The notes beneath the pieces were generated by a model, which saw nothing but the letters and a program-made list of their open reading frames with translations, did no database searches and was not told where the DNA came from. Source: Verrucomicrobia bacterium LW23 (GTDB taxonomy: Bacteria > Verrucomicrobiota > Verrucomicrobiia > Methylacidiphilales > UBA1321). From it: a DNA stretch of 64,000 bases. Location: the NCBI GenBank assembly GCA_003054695.1, contig QAZA01000014.1, positions 41,481 through 105,480 of the forward strand. The letters are read 5' to 3'. Every line of letters starts with the position of its first letter. Position 1 is the first letter of the stretch. The position numbers and the translations under genes were made by a program. This document shows positions 9,996 to 22,045 of this stretch, piece after piece.

Positions 9996-10063
9996 CGGGG
10001 CGATGCTCCGAAAGGATGTGGATACCATTTACATTTCATCTCACCTTTGATATAGATGCGGAC

Positions 10064-10978
10064 GTGAAATTCCTCTCCCAAGTGGCGTTCATGGCGCTGG
10101 TGCTGATGACGGGAACGGCTCAGGCACAACAACCCGCAGGTGCGACGGCATCGCCAACTCCTGCTTCGCCAAAGCCGGCCGTCAGGCTGCCGGACGTTGT
10201 CCTGGAGGTTACGCTGAAGGATGGGCGCGTCTTCAAGAACTCGGTAGTGAAGGAGATACGGCAATACGGTGTCCTGCTGGCCAACGTTAAGGGAGCCGAA
10301 GAGATCCCGGCCGATATGTTACCCGACGATCTTCGCAAGCGGTACGGGCTGGATACAAAAGAAGTTGCGGACTACTGGGTAAAGAAGCGTGCTGAAGGGG
10401 CGGAGAAGGCTTTGGAAGATGAGATTCTGAAGGAGGCAGCTGCTGATGCTAAAGAGCGAGAGGATGCGAAGAATGCTACGCGTAGGTACATTCAGGGCAA
10501 GGTCGTTGAAAAGTACGAAAGCGGGCGCATCCTCGTTCGATTCGAGGAGAGCCATCGCGTAACCTACTTTAGGTCTCGCAACGTTCAGGCAAGGGTAAAT
10601 CCATTGCAAGCCACGCCCATGGACGGATGGTATGCAGTTGTGCGTGGCACGGGCGATCGCTTTTCCTTAAATCAGTACGTTTATATGTACGGGTTTACTA
10701 CTCCGTATAAAGACGATAACGACTATCATATCTATGATTTTGAACGCGTTATTGAACCTAAGACAGTCAAAGACTATTACGCCAGCTTGCCCCCCGCCGA
10801 GCGCGCAGCTAAAAAGAGGGAGCTTCTGGCGAAGGCCCGAGATCTCCGTTCAAAGGCATACGACAAGAAGATGGAAAGTATGAAACTAAGCGAAAGCTAT
10901 AGAGATACTGCCGCAAACAGCGCCAAGAGCTTGATAGCGGAAGCCGAAGCGCTGGAGAAGGAAGCGGAGTCCCTGTAG
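10064..10978 (+). CDS. Secreted protein of unknown function, coiled-coil C-terminus
   Basis: From a GTG at 10064 the product is 304 aa and begins with a good signal peptide (MKFLSQVAFMALVLMTGTAQ, cleavage near AQA-QQ). An ATG at 10016 would add 16 residues and spoil the signal peptide, but cannot be excluded. After a Pro/Ala linker comes a segment with SNF1/RNA-chaperone-like character only by eye (VVLEVTLKDGRVFKNSVVKE). The second half is rich in Lys, Glu and Ala and probably helical. No family was recognised. It is convergent with thiC. Confidence 0.65.
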   Translation: MKFLSQVAFMALVLMTGTAQAQQPAGATASPTPASPKPAVRLPDVVLEVTLKDGRVFKNSVVKEIRQYGVLLANVKGAEEIPADMLPDDLRKRYGLDTKEVADYWVKKRAEGAEKALEDEILKEAAADAKEREDAKNATRRYIQGKVVEKYESGRILVRFEESHRVTYFRSRNVQARVNPLQATPMDGWYAVVRGTGDRFSLNQYVYMYGFTTPYKDDNDYHIYDFERVIEPKTVKDYYASLPPAERAAKKRELLAKARDLRSKAYDKKMESMKLSESYRDTAANSAKSLIAEAEALEKEAESL

Positions 10979-11050
10979 ATCGCCCTGGACTCATGCTCCT
11001 TGGGCAGGCGGCACCGCCGTTGCTGTGCCACCCCCTTTGTCGGCTTCCGC

Positions 11051-13490
<2,440 letters not shown>

Positions 13491-13531
13491 CGGCCTTGTG
13501 AGGAGCCGAACGCGAGGGCAATGTGGCATAA

Positions 13532-14041
<510 letters not shown>

Positions 14042-14090
14042 GCGGTTTAGAGCGGGGCGGTCTCGCGTTCTTGAGTTCTGGCGTGCTTGC

Positions 14091-15416
14091 TTACGCCACA
14101 CGCGCCTGCAGGGGCAAGGCCAGGGGGGCGGAGATGGTGGCGGGCGAGTGTGCGGTTTCCTCAAAGCACAGGTTGAGGTTCATGCTCTGCATGGACTTCT
14201 GCAGCAACAGGTTATCACGGGTGCCGCCGCAGGTGGAGCGGACGAGGAGATCGAGCGACGGGGCCTCGGTGGACTGCTGGATTCTGCCCGCCGCCAGGGC
14301 GCGTGTGCAGGTCAACATCCAGCGGCCGATGTAGTCGAAATTTTGCCGCACGGTGCTGAGCGGGGGATCGCTGAACTGGCTGGCGTCGGTGTTATTATAG
14401 CCCACGATGACAAAATCGATCGGCGCGCTGAGCCCCAGCTTGTGCATGGCGGTGAGAAAGCGCAGGGCATGCTCGTCGTCGTAGCTGACGACGGCCAGCT
14501 CGCCGCGAAACTCCTTCCACTGGCGCGCCAGCTCGTCCATGGGGCGGGAGCCACGCTGCACGAGGCCGGCGTGCGTCGGCAGGCCCTCGCGGGAGAGGTA
14601 GCAGGAGTAGGCGCTGAGCTTTTGCTGTAGCATTTTGTCCATCGGCGTGGACGGCCCGAGAAACGCGATGCGGCGATGGCCCATCAGGGCAAAGTAATGG
14701 CATAGCGCTTCGGTAGCGCTTAGCATGGTGGCGCCGAAAAGCTCGCGCACTTCAAAGCACCGGTGCTCCAGCCCGGGCAGGGGGAGGGGCAGGCTGAGGG
14801 GGATGGGGCTGTACTGAACCAGTTGGTGCATCTCGCTGGAGCGCTGGAGGGGAAACCAGGGTACGGCGGCAGCGCGGCAGCCTTCGTCGGCCAGCTTCTG
14901 GATTTGGCGCAACGCGTTGTCGCCAAAGTCGTTAATCCAGCCCAGGCGCAGCTCAACGCCTTCGCGCGCGGCGGCGGTGGTAATGGCGTGCACCACAGAG
15001 AACGCATAGCGATCGCTCTCGCTGAAGACAACGATGCCGATTTTCTCGTGAAGGCGCCGCCCGGTCATGTTGCCGGAAGGCACTGCCTGAGCGACCGCCC
15101 GCGTAAAATTGGCGGCGGCGGTGTCTCCTTCCGAAGTGCCTGATTCCACGGAGGTTGCGGTGCGTGCGGTGCCGGAAGCTGCGCTCTCTCCAGAGGATGG
15201 CGCGCTCTTGGCCACGTAGGTGCCGTTGCCGATAAGGCGGACGATCTTGCCTTCGTCGGTGAGTATCTTCAGTGCTTTACGCACGGTGAGAAAGTTGCAC
15301 TTGTAGACGACCGCAAGATCTCTCTCGGCAGGCATGCGGGCGCCGGCGGGCAGGGAGACGATCAGCCTGCGCAGTTGCTGCTCGATCTTTTTGTGTTTGG
15401 GCTGCTTCCGTTTCAC
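14091..15416 (-). CDS. GntR-type regulator with sugar-binding-like effector domain
   Basis: The product is 441 aa from a GTG start. Residues about 8-70 form a GntR winged helix (MPAERDLAVVYKCNFLTVRK, then LTDEGKIVRLIGNGTYV). The rest, after an Ala/Ser/Thr-rich linker, resembles the periplasmic-binding-protein-like domain of LacI/AraR-type regulators (KIGIVVFSESDRYAFSVVHA, ALMGHRRIAFLGPS, FVIVGYNNTDASQFSDPPLS). It should bind DNA and release it on binding a sugar. Its target is unknown; the LacI-type gene beside it and the large glycosidase at 17 kb suggest carbohydrate control. Confidence 0.85.
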   Translation of the reverse strand: MKRKQPKHKKIEQQLRRLIVSLPAGARMPAERDLAVVYKCNFLTVRKALKILTDEGKIVRLIGNGTYVAKSAPSSGESAASGTARTATSVESGTSEGDTAAANFTRAVAQAVPSGNMTGRRLHEKIGIVVFSESDRYAFSVVHAITTAAAREGVELRLGWINDFGDNALRQIQKLADEGCRAAAVPWFPLQRSSEMHQLVQYSPIPLSLPLPLPGLEHRCFEVRELFGATMLSATEALCHYFALMGHRRIAFLGPSTPMDKMLQQKLSAYSCYLSREGLPTHAGLVQRGSRPMDELARQWKEFRGELAVVSYDDEHALRFLTAMHKLGLSAPIDFVIVGYNNTDASQFSDPPLSTVRQNFDYIGRWMLTCTRALAAGRIQQSTEAPSLDLLVRSTCGGTRDNLLLQKSMQSMNLNLCFEETAHSPATISAPLALPLQARVA

Positions 15417-15559
15417 GTGGGCCGGGCGGGTAAAGGTATGCGTTCCTGCAGATGGAACCTAGCATTCCTGGCGCGCGGTGTATAGCAAAAATGAAGCGAA
15501 TGCTCGCATTTAAGCCAAAAGTATTGCTTTGCTATGTATCAGGCTCTCGCATGGCCGCT

Positions 15560-16669
15560 CTACACGTCCCGGCGCGAAGCCTCGGCGGTTGACGCCCTCA
15601 CGATGAGCTCCGCCGGCAGGCTGAAACGCCGCGGGGGGCCGACGAGAATGCCCGCTGTGCGCTCCAGCGCGGCCTGCGCGGCCTTTTGCCCCACGGCGTA
15701 GCCATCCTGCCGCACGGTGGTGAGGGGCGGCGTAAAGTACTTCGCCTCCAGCAGGTTACCCACGCCCGCGATGCTAAGCCGCCCGGGCACGCTCAGCCCC
15801 AGGCGCGCGGCGGCCGTGTAGGCGTGCTCGGCCAGGTGGTCCGTGGCGCCGATAACGGCGGTGACCGACGGCGTGGCGGCCAGCCGTTCGGCCACCAGGT
15901 GGGAGGGATCGCCGCTCAGCGGCACTCGCAGGAAGTCGGCGGCAATGTGGTGGCGGGCGCGTTCCGCCCCAGGTGAGGCGCACTTGCCGTTGCCATTGTG
16001 CCCGGCGGCGGATATTCCGTTTGCCATGGCCAGCTCTTGGGCAATCGCGGCGCAGCGGTCGTCGGCCCAGCCCAGCTGCTCCGGCCCGGCCACCACCAGC
16101 AGGTAGCGGTGCCCCAGCGCGGCCAGATGCCTCACCAGGGCGCCGGCAATCAGCGCTTCGTCGTGGCCCACGGTATCCACCGCAAAGCCGGGCACCGCGT
16201 GGTCGATAAGGACGACGGGGATGTTACGGCGTTCAAACTCGTGCAGGTGGCGCGCGTAATAGTTGGCAAACTCGGGCCACAAAATCACAGCGTCCACCCA
16301 GCGGTCCAGCAGGCGGTGAATCTGCGCCAGCGCGTAGGTCTCGCGCGGCTCGGTGTGGCGCTCTGTGTCCCACAGAAACAGCGGCAGGTGGTCGGCCTCG
16401 GTCAGCCGGTCGTGAATGCCGTAGCATACCTCCTGCCAAAAGCTGTCGTGCGGCGGCACCAGCACCCCCATCGTCCGGCTTTTGCCGCTGCGGATGCTCC
16501 GCACCAGCGCGTTGGGCCGGTATCCCATCTTCTCCGCAGCCGCCATCACACGTGCACGCGTTTTCTCGGAGGACCCGGTAGCGCCGCGCAGGATGAGGGA
16601 GACCGTGGCGCGGGAGACGCCGGTGGCGGCGGCTATGGCCTGCTGGCTAAGGCGTTTAGGCTGAGGCAT
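15560..16669 (-). CDS. LacI-family transcriptional regulator
   Basis: The product is 369 aa. The N-terminal LacI helix-turn-helix is complete (LSQQAIAAATGVSRATVSLI, then ARVMAAAEKMGYRPNALVRS), including the hinge. The effector domain follows (MGVLVPPHDSFWQEVCYGIH, LSIAGVGNLLEAKYFTPPLT). It is transcribed divergently from the large glycosidase at 17004, with 334 bases between, the usual layout for a local repressor. I infer that it controls that enzyme and perhaps itself. Confidence 0.92.
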   Translation of the reverse strand: MPQPKRLSQQAIAAATGVSRATVSLILRGATGSSEKTRARVMAAAEKMGYRPNALVRSIRSGKSRTMGVLVPPHDSFWQEVCYGIHDRLTEADHLPLFLWDTERHTEPRETYALAQIHRLLDRWVDAVILWPEFANYYARHLHEFERRNIPVVLIDHAVPGFAVDTVGHDEALIAGALVRHLAALGHRYLLVVAGPEQLGWADDRCAAIAQELAMANGISAAGHNGNGKCASPGAERARHHIAADFLRVPLSGDPSHLVAERLAATPSVTAVIGATDHLAEHAYTAAARLGLSVPGRLSIAGVGNLLEAKYFTPPLTTVRQDGYAVGQKAAQAALERTAGILVGPPRRFSLPAELIVRASTAEASRRDV

Positions 16670-17003
16670 TGGTGTGGATGCGTGATGCTGGATGGAGATG
16701 CAAAGGAGCGGAACGAAACGCGAGCGGGGACCGGCGTACCTTTGGGGGAAGTTGCTATCCTATTTATCAGATGCTAATCCGCCGGGCAAGGGAAAGGTCG
16801 CCGGTGTGACTGTCAAGTAAATGGTCCCGCCCGCCTGTCAAGGCGGCTTAAACCCACCGCGCCATGCTTCCGCTTTGCTGTTCTTCAGAGACAAAAGCGC
16901 TTGCTTATGCTTTCCGGAACGCTGCCTGCCACCCGCCGCAATGTTTCCTTGGGCGAGAATAAAAGCATTGATAATTCTCATATGATAAATTAGGCTCACC
17001 AAC
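16670..17003. promoter_or_regulatory. Divergent LacI / glycosidase intergenic region with candidate operator
   Basis: The region must contain promoters in both directions. An imperfect 14-bp palindrome, TTCTCATATGATAA (16975-16988, one mismatched pair), lies 15 bases before the glycosidase ATG. It is AT-rich against a GC-rich background. It could be an operator of the LacI-type protein, but it lacks the central CG typical of many LacI-family sites, so the call is tentative. Confidence 0.35.
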
Positions 17004-19991
17004 ATGATGATTCTCCCGCCCAACGTCGCCGCCCCCTCCGCCGCACCGCCCCGCGGCAAGGCGCCGCGCTTTCTCGCCGGAATCCGCTCTGCCGTCCGCG
17101 TGACCGGACTGCTGATTCTCACCGCAACCTGTTGCGTCGCAAGCGCGTACGCAGGCAAGGATCCTAAGCTTTCCCTTTCCGAAAAAGGCATCCAGATCAA
17201 CGCCGGCCCCGCCGGTACCTTCACGATGCAGGTGCCCGGCCTGCGCGTTAATGACAAAGACTACACGGGCGAAAAGCCGGTGACGGAGCTGACCGGCGAC
17301 ACGCTCGTCGCCAAGTACCCGAGCGGCGCGGAGGTCAAAATCACGCTCGACTCCAGCACGGCGGAGATCTCCGTTATCGGCGCCCCGGCCTCGGCCAAGG
17401 CGCTGGTTTTTGTGACGATGATCCCCATCCAGTTTAACGGAGGAGGCAAGGCGGCCATCGGCAAAAAGGGGCAGGTGGCATTTCCCGAAGAAAAGGACAA
17501 GCAGCTGATTACGGATGGCTGGGGCGAAACGTTCACGCTGATCGATCCCTCCGGCGAAGGATACGCGATTGCGATGCCGGGCGACTATCAGCAGGTGCAG
17601 GACAATCGCGTGTTCAACTGGGCCGTTTTTGCCCACATCTATAACTACAGCTTTGCCGCGCAAAAGGGGAAGACCAACTTTACCCTGCGCTTTGGCGGCG
17701 TCGACGGCGCCACCGCATCCAAGCCGGCCCCCGCCGCCAAAAAGCCGGCCGCCTCGGCTGCCGCACCCCCTGCGGCCGTGCCCAGGCCCGGCGCCGGCTC
17801 GGGCGAAGCTCGCAAGTTTATTGTGGATCGCTACGGGCAGAGCGTGCGCAAGGACTTTCCCGGCAAGGTGAAGGACGACGCCGAGCTGAAGGCCGACGGC
17901 GAGCGCATGACGGCCGAGCTGGCCGCCTACAAGCCCAACCCGGCCCTCGACATTTACGGCGGCCTGGCCGGCAGCGGCAAGCAGTACGGCCTTGCCAAAA
18001 CGGGCTTCTTTCACCTGGGCAAGGTAAACGGCCGCGATGTGCTGGTAACGCCCGAAGGCAACATGTTCTTCCAGCTCGGCATGTGCGGCATCGCCAGCAC
18101 GGATGACTACACCAAGGTGGGTGGGCGCGAGAAAATCTACGAGTGGCTGCCCGCCAAAGACGACGAGCGCTTTACCACCGCCTGGCGCGAAAAGAAGCCG
18201 GAATGGGGCATCTTCTCCTACTACATTGCCAACTGGATACGCAAGTTTGACCGCCCCTTTACCTCCGAGGAATGGAACGCGCAAGCCGTCACCCGCCTGC
18301 GCTCCTGGGGCTTTAACAGCGCCGGCGCCTTCTCCAACTATGGCGAGGCGATGAAGGCCGCGAATTTTCCCACAGTTACCTTTCTGCCGCTGGGCGAGGG
18401 CGGGGGCGTGCAGGTGTTGCCCGATAAACTGGGCGCGGGCAGCCTGATCGATCCCTTTGTGCCGGGCACCGAGGAGGCGCTGGACGCGCGCTTTGCCAAG
18501 TCCGTGGCGCCCAAGGCCAACGATCCGCTTATCATCGGCTTTTTCCTGAGCAACGAAGTGCACGTGGAGCTGTTGCCGAAGAAAATCCCCACCTACAAGG
18601 CCAGCAAAGTGGCCGCCAAGCGCAAGCTGGTGGAGACGCTGCAGGCCAAATACAAGGACATCGCCCGCTTTAACGAGGCGTGGAAACCCGCCCGCCCCTA
18701 CGCCAGCTTTGAGGATTTGAAGGAAGAGCCTCTTTTTGTGCGATCGCAGGAGGCCGCGGCGGACATGACAACGTTTTACATCGAGTACATGGAGGCTTAC
18801 TCCAGCATGGTGCAGCGCCTGTTTCGCAAGCATAACCCCAACCACCTGCTCATCGGCAGCCGCCTGACGCCGGGCACCGCGACGAACGAGATTGCCGTGC
18901 GCATCAGCGGCAAATACACGGATATCGTCAGCATCAACTACTACACCTACGCCATTGAAGAGAGCTTTTTGAAGCGCGTGCACGAGTGGAGCGGCGGCAA
19001 GCCGATGATCTTTAGCGAGTGGTACTACGCGGCCACCGACCACGGGCTGAACGGCGGTAAGGAGCTGAAGGATCAGGCCGAACGCGCCAAAGGATACCGC
19101 AACTACATCGAGCAAAGTGCCGCGTTGCCGTTTGTTGTTGGCTCGCAGTGGTTTATCTATACGGACCAATCCATCACCGGCCGCTTTTTCGAGGGCTTTA
19201 ACGGCGAAGGCGCCAACACCGGCCTGGTCGATGTAACCGACCGCCCCTACCAGCCCGTGGTGGACGCCGCGAAGGAGACTCACGCCCGCGTGTACGACGT
19301 GATGCTGGGCAAAACCCCCGCCTTTGCCTACGACGACCCCCGCTTTAACGGCAAGAGCGGCGGCGGCGCCGATAAAGTCGTCGTCGTGCCCCGCGCCCTG
19401 CCAGGCATGAAGATGGACGGCAGCACCACCAACTGGCCCGGCCGTCCCGCGGAGCCGATAGAGTCGAGCCGCGTGGTGCATGGCGGCGTTAATCCGGCGC
19501 TGCGTGGGGATTTCCGCCTATGCTGGGACGACGACAACCTGTATTTTCTTGTGCAGGTAAAGGATCCCACGCCTCTGAAAACCAACAAGGGCGACAAGCA
19601 CCTGTGGGCTGCCGACTGCGTGGAGCTTTTCATCGGCGTTCAGGATGTAGACACTCCCGGGACGATGATCTTCAGCGACAAACAGGTGCTGATCGGCGCC
19701 AGCGAGTCGCCCAAGATGTACATCGCCGACAACACCGACGGCGCCAGTGCCAGGCAATGCCAAAGCCTTGTGACGCCGGAAGTTACGGGTGATGGCTACG
19801 TGCTGCAGTGCTCCATTCCCTGGAAGGTGCTGGGTGTAACGCCCAAGGGTGGCATGCAGCTGCTGTTTGACGTAGCGATTGACAACAGCGACGACGGAGA
19901 CTACCGCAAGCAACAGCTTGTGTGGAATGGTACCAGCAAGAACAGTACGGATCGCGGAGCCTGGGGCCGGGCCAAGCTGGTAGATAATTGA
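17004..19991 (+). CDS. Large secreted clan-GH-A-like glycoside hydrolase with CBM9-like tail
   Basis: The product is 995 aa. An uncleaved or long signal segment (VTGLLILTATCCVASAYA) is followed by a beta-rich domain to about residue 235, a Pro/Ala linker, a TIM-barrel-like catalytic domain (about 270-780) and a CBM9-like domain (about 810-995, beginning VVHGGVNPALRGDFRLCWDD). Two Glu fit clan GH-A: Glu518 in GFFLSNEVHV (acid/base, NE motif) and Glu672 in PMIFSEWYY (nucleophile). The barrel resembles GH42 or agarase-type enzymes, but I cannot fix a family or substrate. The divergent LacI-type regulator probably controls it. Confidence 0.8.
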   Translation: MMILPPNVAAPSAAPPRGKAPRFLAGIRSAVRVTGLLILTATCCVASAYAGKDPKLSLSEKGIQINAGPAGTFTMQVPGLRVNDKDYTGEKPVTELTGDTLVAKYPSGAEVKITLDSSTAEISVIGAPASAKALVFVTMIPIQFNGGGKAAIGKKGQVAFPEEKDKQLITDGWGETFTLIDPSGEGYAIAMPGDYQQVQDNRVFNWAVFAHIYNYSFAAQKGKTNFTLRFGGVDGATASKPAPAAKKPAASAAAPPAAVPRPGAGSGEARKFIVDRYGQSVRKDFPGKVKDDAELKADGERMTAELAAYKPNPALDIYGGLAGSGKQYGLAKTGFFHLGKVNGRDVLVTPEGNMFFQLGMCGIASTDDYTKVGGREKIYEWLPAKDDERFTTAWREKKPEWGIFSYYIANWIRKFDRPFTSEEWNAQAVTRLRSWGFNSAGAFSNYGEAMKAANFPTVTFLPLGEGGGVQVLPDKLGAGSLIDPFVPGTEEALDARFAKSVAPKANDPLIIGFFLSNEVHVELLPKKIPTYKASKVAAKRKLVETLQAKYKDIARFNEAWKPARPYASFEDLKEEPLFVRSQEAAADMTTFYIEYMEAYSSMVQRLFRKHNPNHLLIGSRLTPGTATNEIAVRISGKYTDIVSINYYTYAIEESFLKRVHEWSGGKPMIFSEWYYAATDHGLNGGKELKDQAERAKGYRNYIEQSAALPFVVGSQWFIYTDQSITGRFFEGFNGEGANTGLVDVTDRPYQPVVDAAKETHARVYDVMLGKTPAFAYDDPRFNGKSGGGADKVVVVPRALPGMKMDGSTTNWPGRPAEPIESSRVVHGGVNPALRGDFRLCWDDDNLYFLVQVKDPTPLKTNKGDKHLWAADCVELFIGVQDVDTPGTMIFSDKQVLIGASESPKMYIADNTDGASARQCQSLVTPEVTGDGYVLQCSIPWKVLGVTPKGGMQLLFDVAIDNSDDGDYRKQQLVWNGTSKNSTDRGAWGRAKLVDN

Positions 19992-20040
19992 TACGCAACG
20001 TATTAGCAATACGTCAGAAACTGCTTAGCGCCATCCCAGG

Positions 20041-20103
20041 CCAGGGACATGGCATGTCCCAGGGACACAAAATGTCCCCGGAGACATGCAATGTCCCTGG
20101 CCA
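20041..20103. repeat. GGGACAT palindromic repeat cluster, copy 1
   Basis: Interleaved inverted units built on GGGACAT/ATGTCCC: AGGGACATGGCATGTCCC, then GGGACACAAAATGTCCC, then GACATGCAATGTCCCTGG. The same motif forms a cluster at 29.59 kb. It lies between the glycosidase stop and the dehydrogenase start and covers no credible ORF. Confidence 0.75.
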
Positions 20104-20207
20104 TTTCCGTATGCGCGGGCATGGTCACACCATCAATCGCGCTGGTGGTGGCGCTCTTCGTTCCCTTTGTGATCGTTTTGGGTGGTCCAAAGCGCCACAA
20201 TCTCCAC

Positions 20208-21671
20208 ATGCTTAAGCTCAACGATCCCTCCCTCCTGCGCGACGCCTGCCTGATTAATGGCGTCGGTCGGTACGCTTCCTCTGGCGACAAGATTCAAGTC
20301 ACCAACCCGGTGGACGGCGCGCTGATTGGCACGGTGCCCAGCCTCTCCGAAGAGGAGACGGAGGAGGCGATTGCGGGGGCCGAGGCGGCGTTTGCGGGAT
20401 GGGCGCGGCTGGCGGCAAAGGAGCGCTCCGCCATTCTGCGCCAATGGTTTACGCTGATTGTCGCCGCTGCGGACGACCTGGCCGCGCTGATGACCGCCGA
20501 GCAGGGTAAACCGCTGGCGGAGGCCCGCGGGGAAATCACCTACGCGGCGTCGTTCATCGAGTGGTTTACGGAGGAGGGCAAGCGCGTGTACGGGGAGGTT
20601 ATCCCCGCACCGCAAAGCGACCGCCGTATTGTGGTGCTGAAGCAGCCCGTCGGCGTGTGCGCGGCTATTACGCCCTGGAATTTCCCCGCGGCGATGATCA
20701 CCCGTAAAGCTGCGCCCGCCCTGGCCGCGGGTTGCACGATGATCGTAAAGCCCGCCGAGCAGACGCCCCTGACCGCGCTGGCGCTGGGCGAGCTTGCGGT
20801 GCGCGCAGGCGTGCCCCGAGGCGTGCTGCAGATCATAACCGGCGACGCGCCGCGGCTGGGCAAAGTGCTTACCGACAGCCCGCGCGTGCGCAAGCTCTCC
20901 TTCACGGGCTCCACGGCCGTGGGCCGCAAGCTGATGGCGCAATGCGCGCCGACGCTCAAGCGGCTGTCGCTGGAGCTGGGCGGCAACGCCCCGTTTATCG
21001 TGTTTGACGACGCGGACGTGGATGCCGCCGTAACGGGCGCCATCGCCTCCAAGTACCGCAACGCGGGGCAGACGTGCGTGTGCGCCAATCGCTTTTACGT
21101 GCAAGCTGGTGTGTACGAGGAGTTTGCGCGACGCCTGACCGCAAAGGTGCGGGAGCTGCCCGTCGGCGCCGGCACGGAGAAAGGCGTGCTGATCGGCCCG
21201 CTGATCGACGAGAAAGCGGTGGCAAAGGTGGAGCTGCATGTAGCTGATGCCGTGCGACTTGGCGCTACCGTGGCGCTTGGCGGCGCGCGGCACAGCCGGG
21301 GCGGCCTGTTCTTCCAGCCCACCGTCATTACCGGGCTGACGAGCGAGATGCTTATCACCCGCGAGGAAACCTTCGGCCCGGTTGCCGCGCTTATGCGCTT
21401 TGAGACGGAGCAGGAGGTGATTGCCCTGGCCAACGCCACGGAGTTTGGCCTGGCCGCCTACTTTTACACGCGCGATGCCTCCCGCGCCTGGCGGGTGAGC
21501 GAGGCGCTGGAGTATGGCATGGTCGGCCACAATACGGGGGTTATCTCCAATGAGGTCTCGCCGTTTGGGGGCGTCAAGCAGTCCGGCTTTGGGCGGGAGG
21601 GCTCGCATCACGGCATTGCGGAGTACCTTAGCCTGAAGTATGTGTGCACGGCGGTCGAAGGGGCCTCCTGA
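20208..21671 (+). CDS. gabD: NAD(P)-dependent succinate-semialdehyde dehydrogenase
   Basis: The product is 487 aa, close to E. coli GabD (482). It is an aldehyde dehydrogenase with catalytic Glu256 (LSLELGGNAPF) and Cys290 (NAGQTCVCANR), the N-terminal substrate region AEQGKPLAEARGEI, the motif TPWNFPAAMITRK, and the GabD-type end NTGVISNEVSPFGGVKQSG. It oxidises succinate semialdehyde to succinate. The ATG at 20208 fits the family N-terminus; the frame upstream to 20049 runs through the GGGACAT repeats and is not coding. No GABA transaminase is adjacent, so another semialdehyde could be the substrate. Confidence 0.9.
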   Translation: MLKLNDPSLLRDACLINGVGRYASSGDKIQVTNPVDGALIGTVPSLSEEETEEAIAGAEAAFAGWARLAAKERSAILRQWFTLIVAAADDLAALMTAEQGKPLAEARGEITYAASFIEWFTEEGKRVYGEVIPAPQSDRRIVVLKQPVGVCAAITPWNFPAAMITRKAAPALAAGCTMIVKPAEQTPLTALALGELAVRAGVPRGVLQIITGDAPRLGKVLTDSPRVRKLSFTGSTAVGRKLMAQCAPTLKRLSLELGGNAPFIVFDDADVDAAVTGAIASKYRNAGQTCVCANRFYVQAGVYEEFARRLTAKVRELPVGAGTEKGVLIGPLIDEKAVAKVELHVADAVRLGATVALGGARHSRGGLFFQPTVITGLTSEMLITREETFGPVAALMRFETEQEVIALANATEFGLAAYFYTRDASRAWRVSEALEYGMVGHNTGVISNEVSPFGGVKQSGFGREGSHHGIAEYLSLKYVCTAVEGAS

Positions 21672-22045
21672 GTAAGCCGGCCCCATGCTGCGCTTGCGGC
21701 GCAGGAATCGCGCGCCTGGATCTCTCCATCCCCCTCTGTGTTATCAGAGGGGAGCTTGTTAACCACGGAGCACACGGAGGGGAAAAGGGGCCAGTGAAGG
21801 CGTTTACTCAACTGACCACAGATGACGAGGGAGCTGAATGTCAACAGACTCCAGCTCGGTTCCGTTACGTTTCGTACCTTCAGCCCTTCGTGGCTTCGTG
21901 ACTTTGTGGTGAAAAATCTCCTGCCCCTTTGGCTTTCTGTTCACAGGGGTAACATGATCCCGCGACGCAAACTTTTTTCGCTTAGTTTACGATTAAATCA
22001 TGGCGCGCGTTGATCCTCAGACTTGCAGAGCTTATATAGCTATTA
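21672..22045. repeat. Intergenic region with 'cacggagcacacgg' repeats
   Basis: No gene is seen in 374 bases. Around 21756-21785 it contains GTTAACCACGGAGCACACGG, and around 21875-21930 the related TTCGTGGCTTCGTGACTTTG followed by GTGGTGAAAAATCTCC. The same family recurs near 3.16, 7.39 and 29.77 kb. A TATATA-type element at about 22031-22036 may belong to the promoter of the polysaccharide lyase. Confidence 0.65.

Noticed and set aside
16905..19481. 858-aa minus-strand open frame opposite the glycosidase
   Set aside because: The translation is Gly/Ala/Val/His-rich without motifs, while the plus strand shows a signal peptide, catalytic Glu pair and CBM9-like domain.
20041..20103. Possible CRISPR array in the GGGACAT cluster
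   Set aside because: Units overlap, have no constant spacers and no cas genes are near; it is a palindromic repeat cluster.
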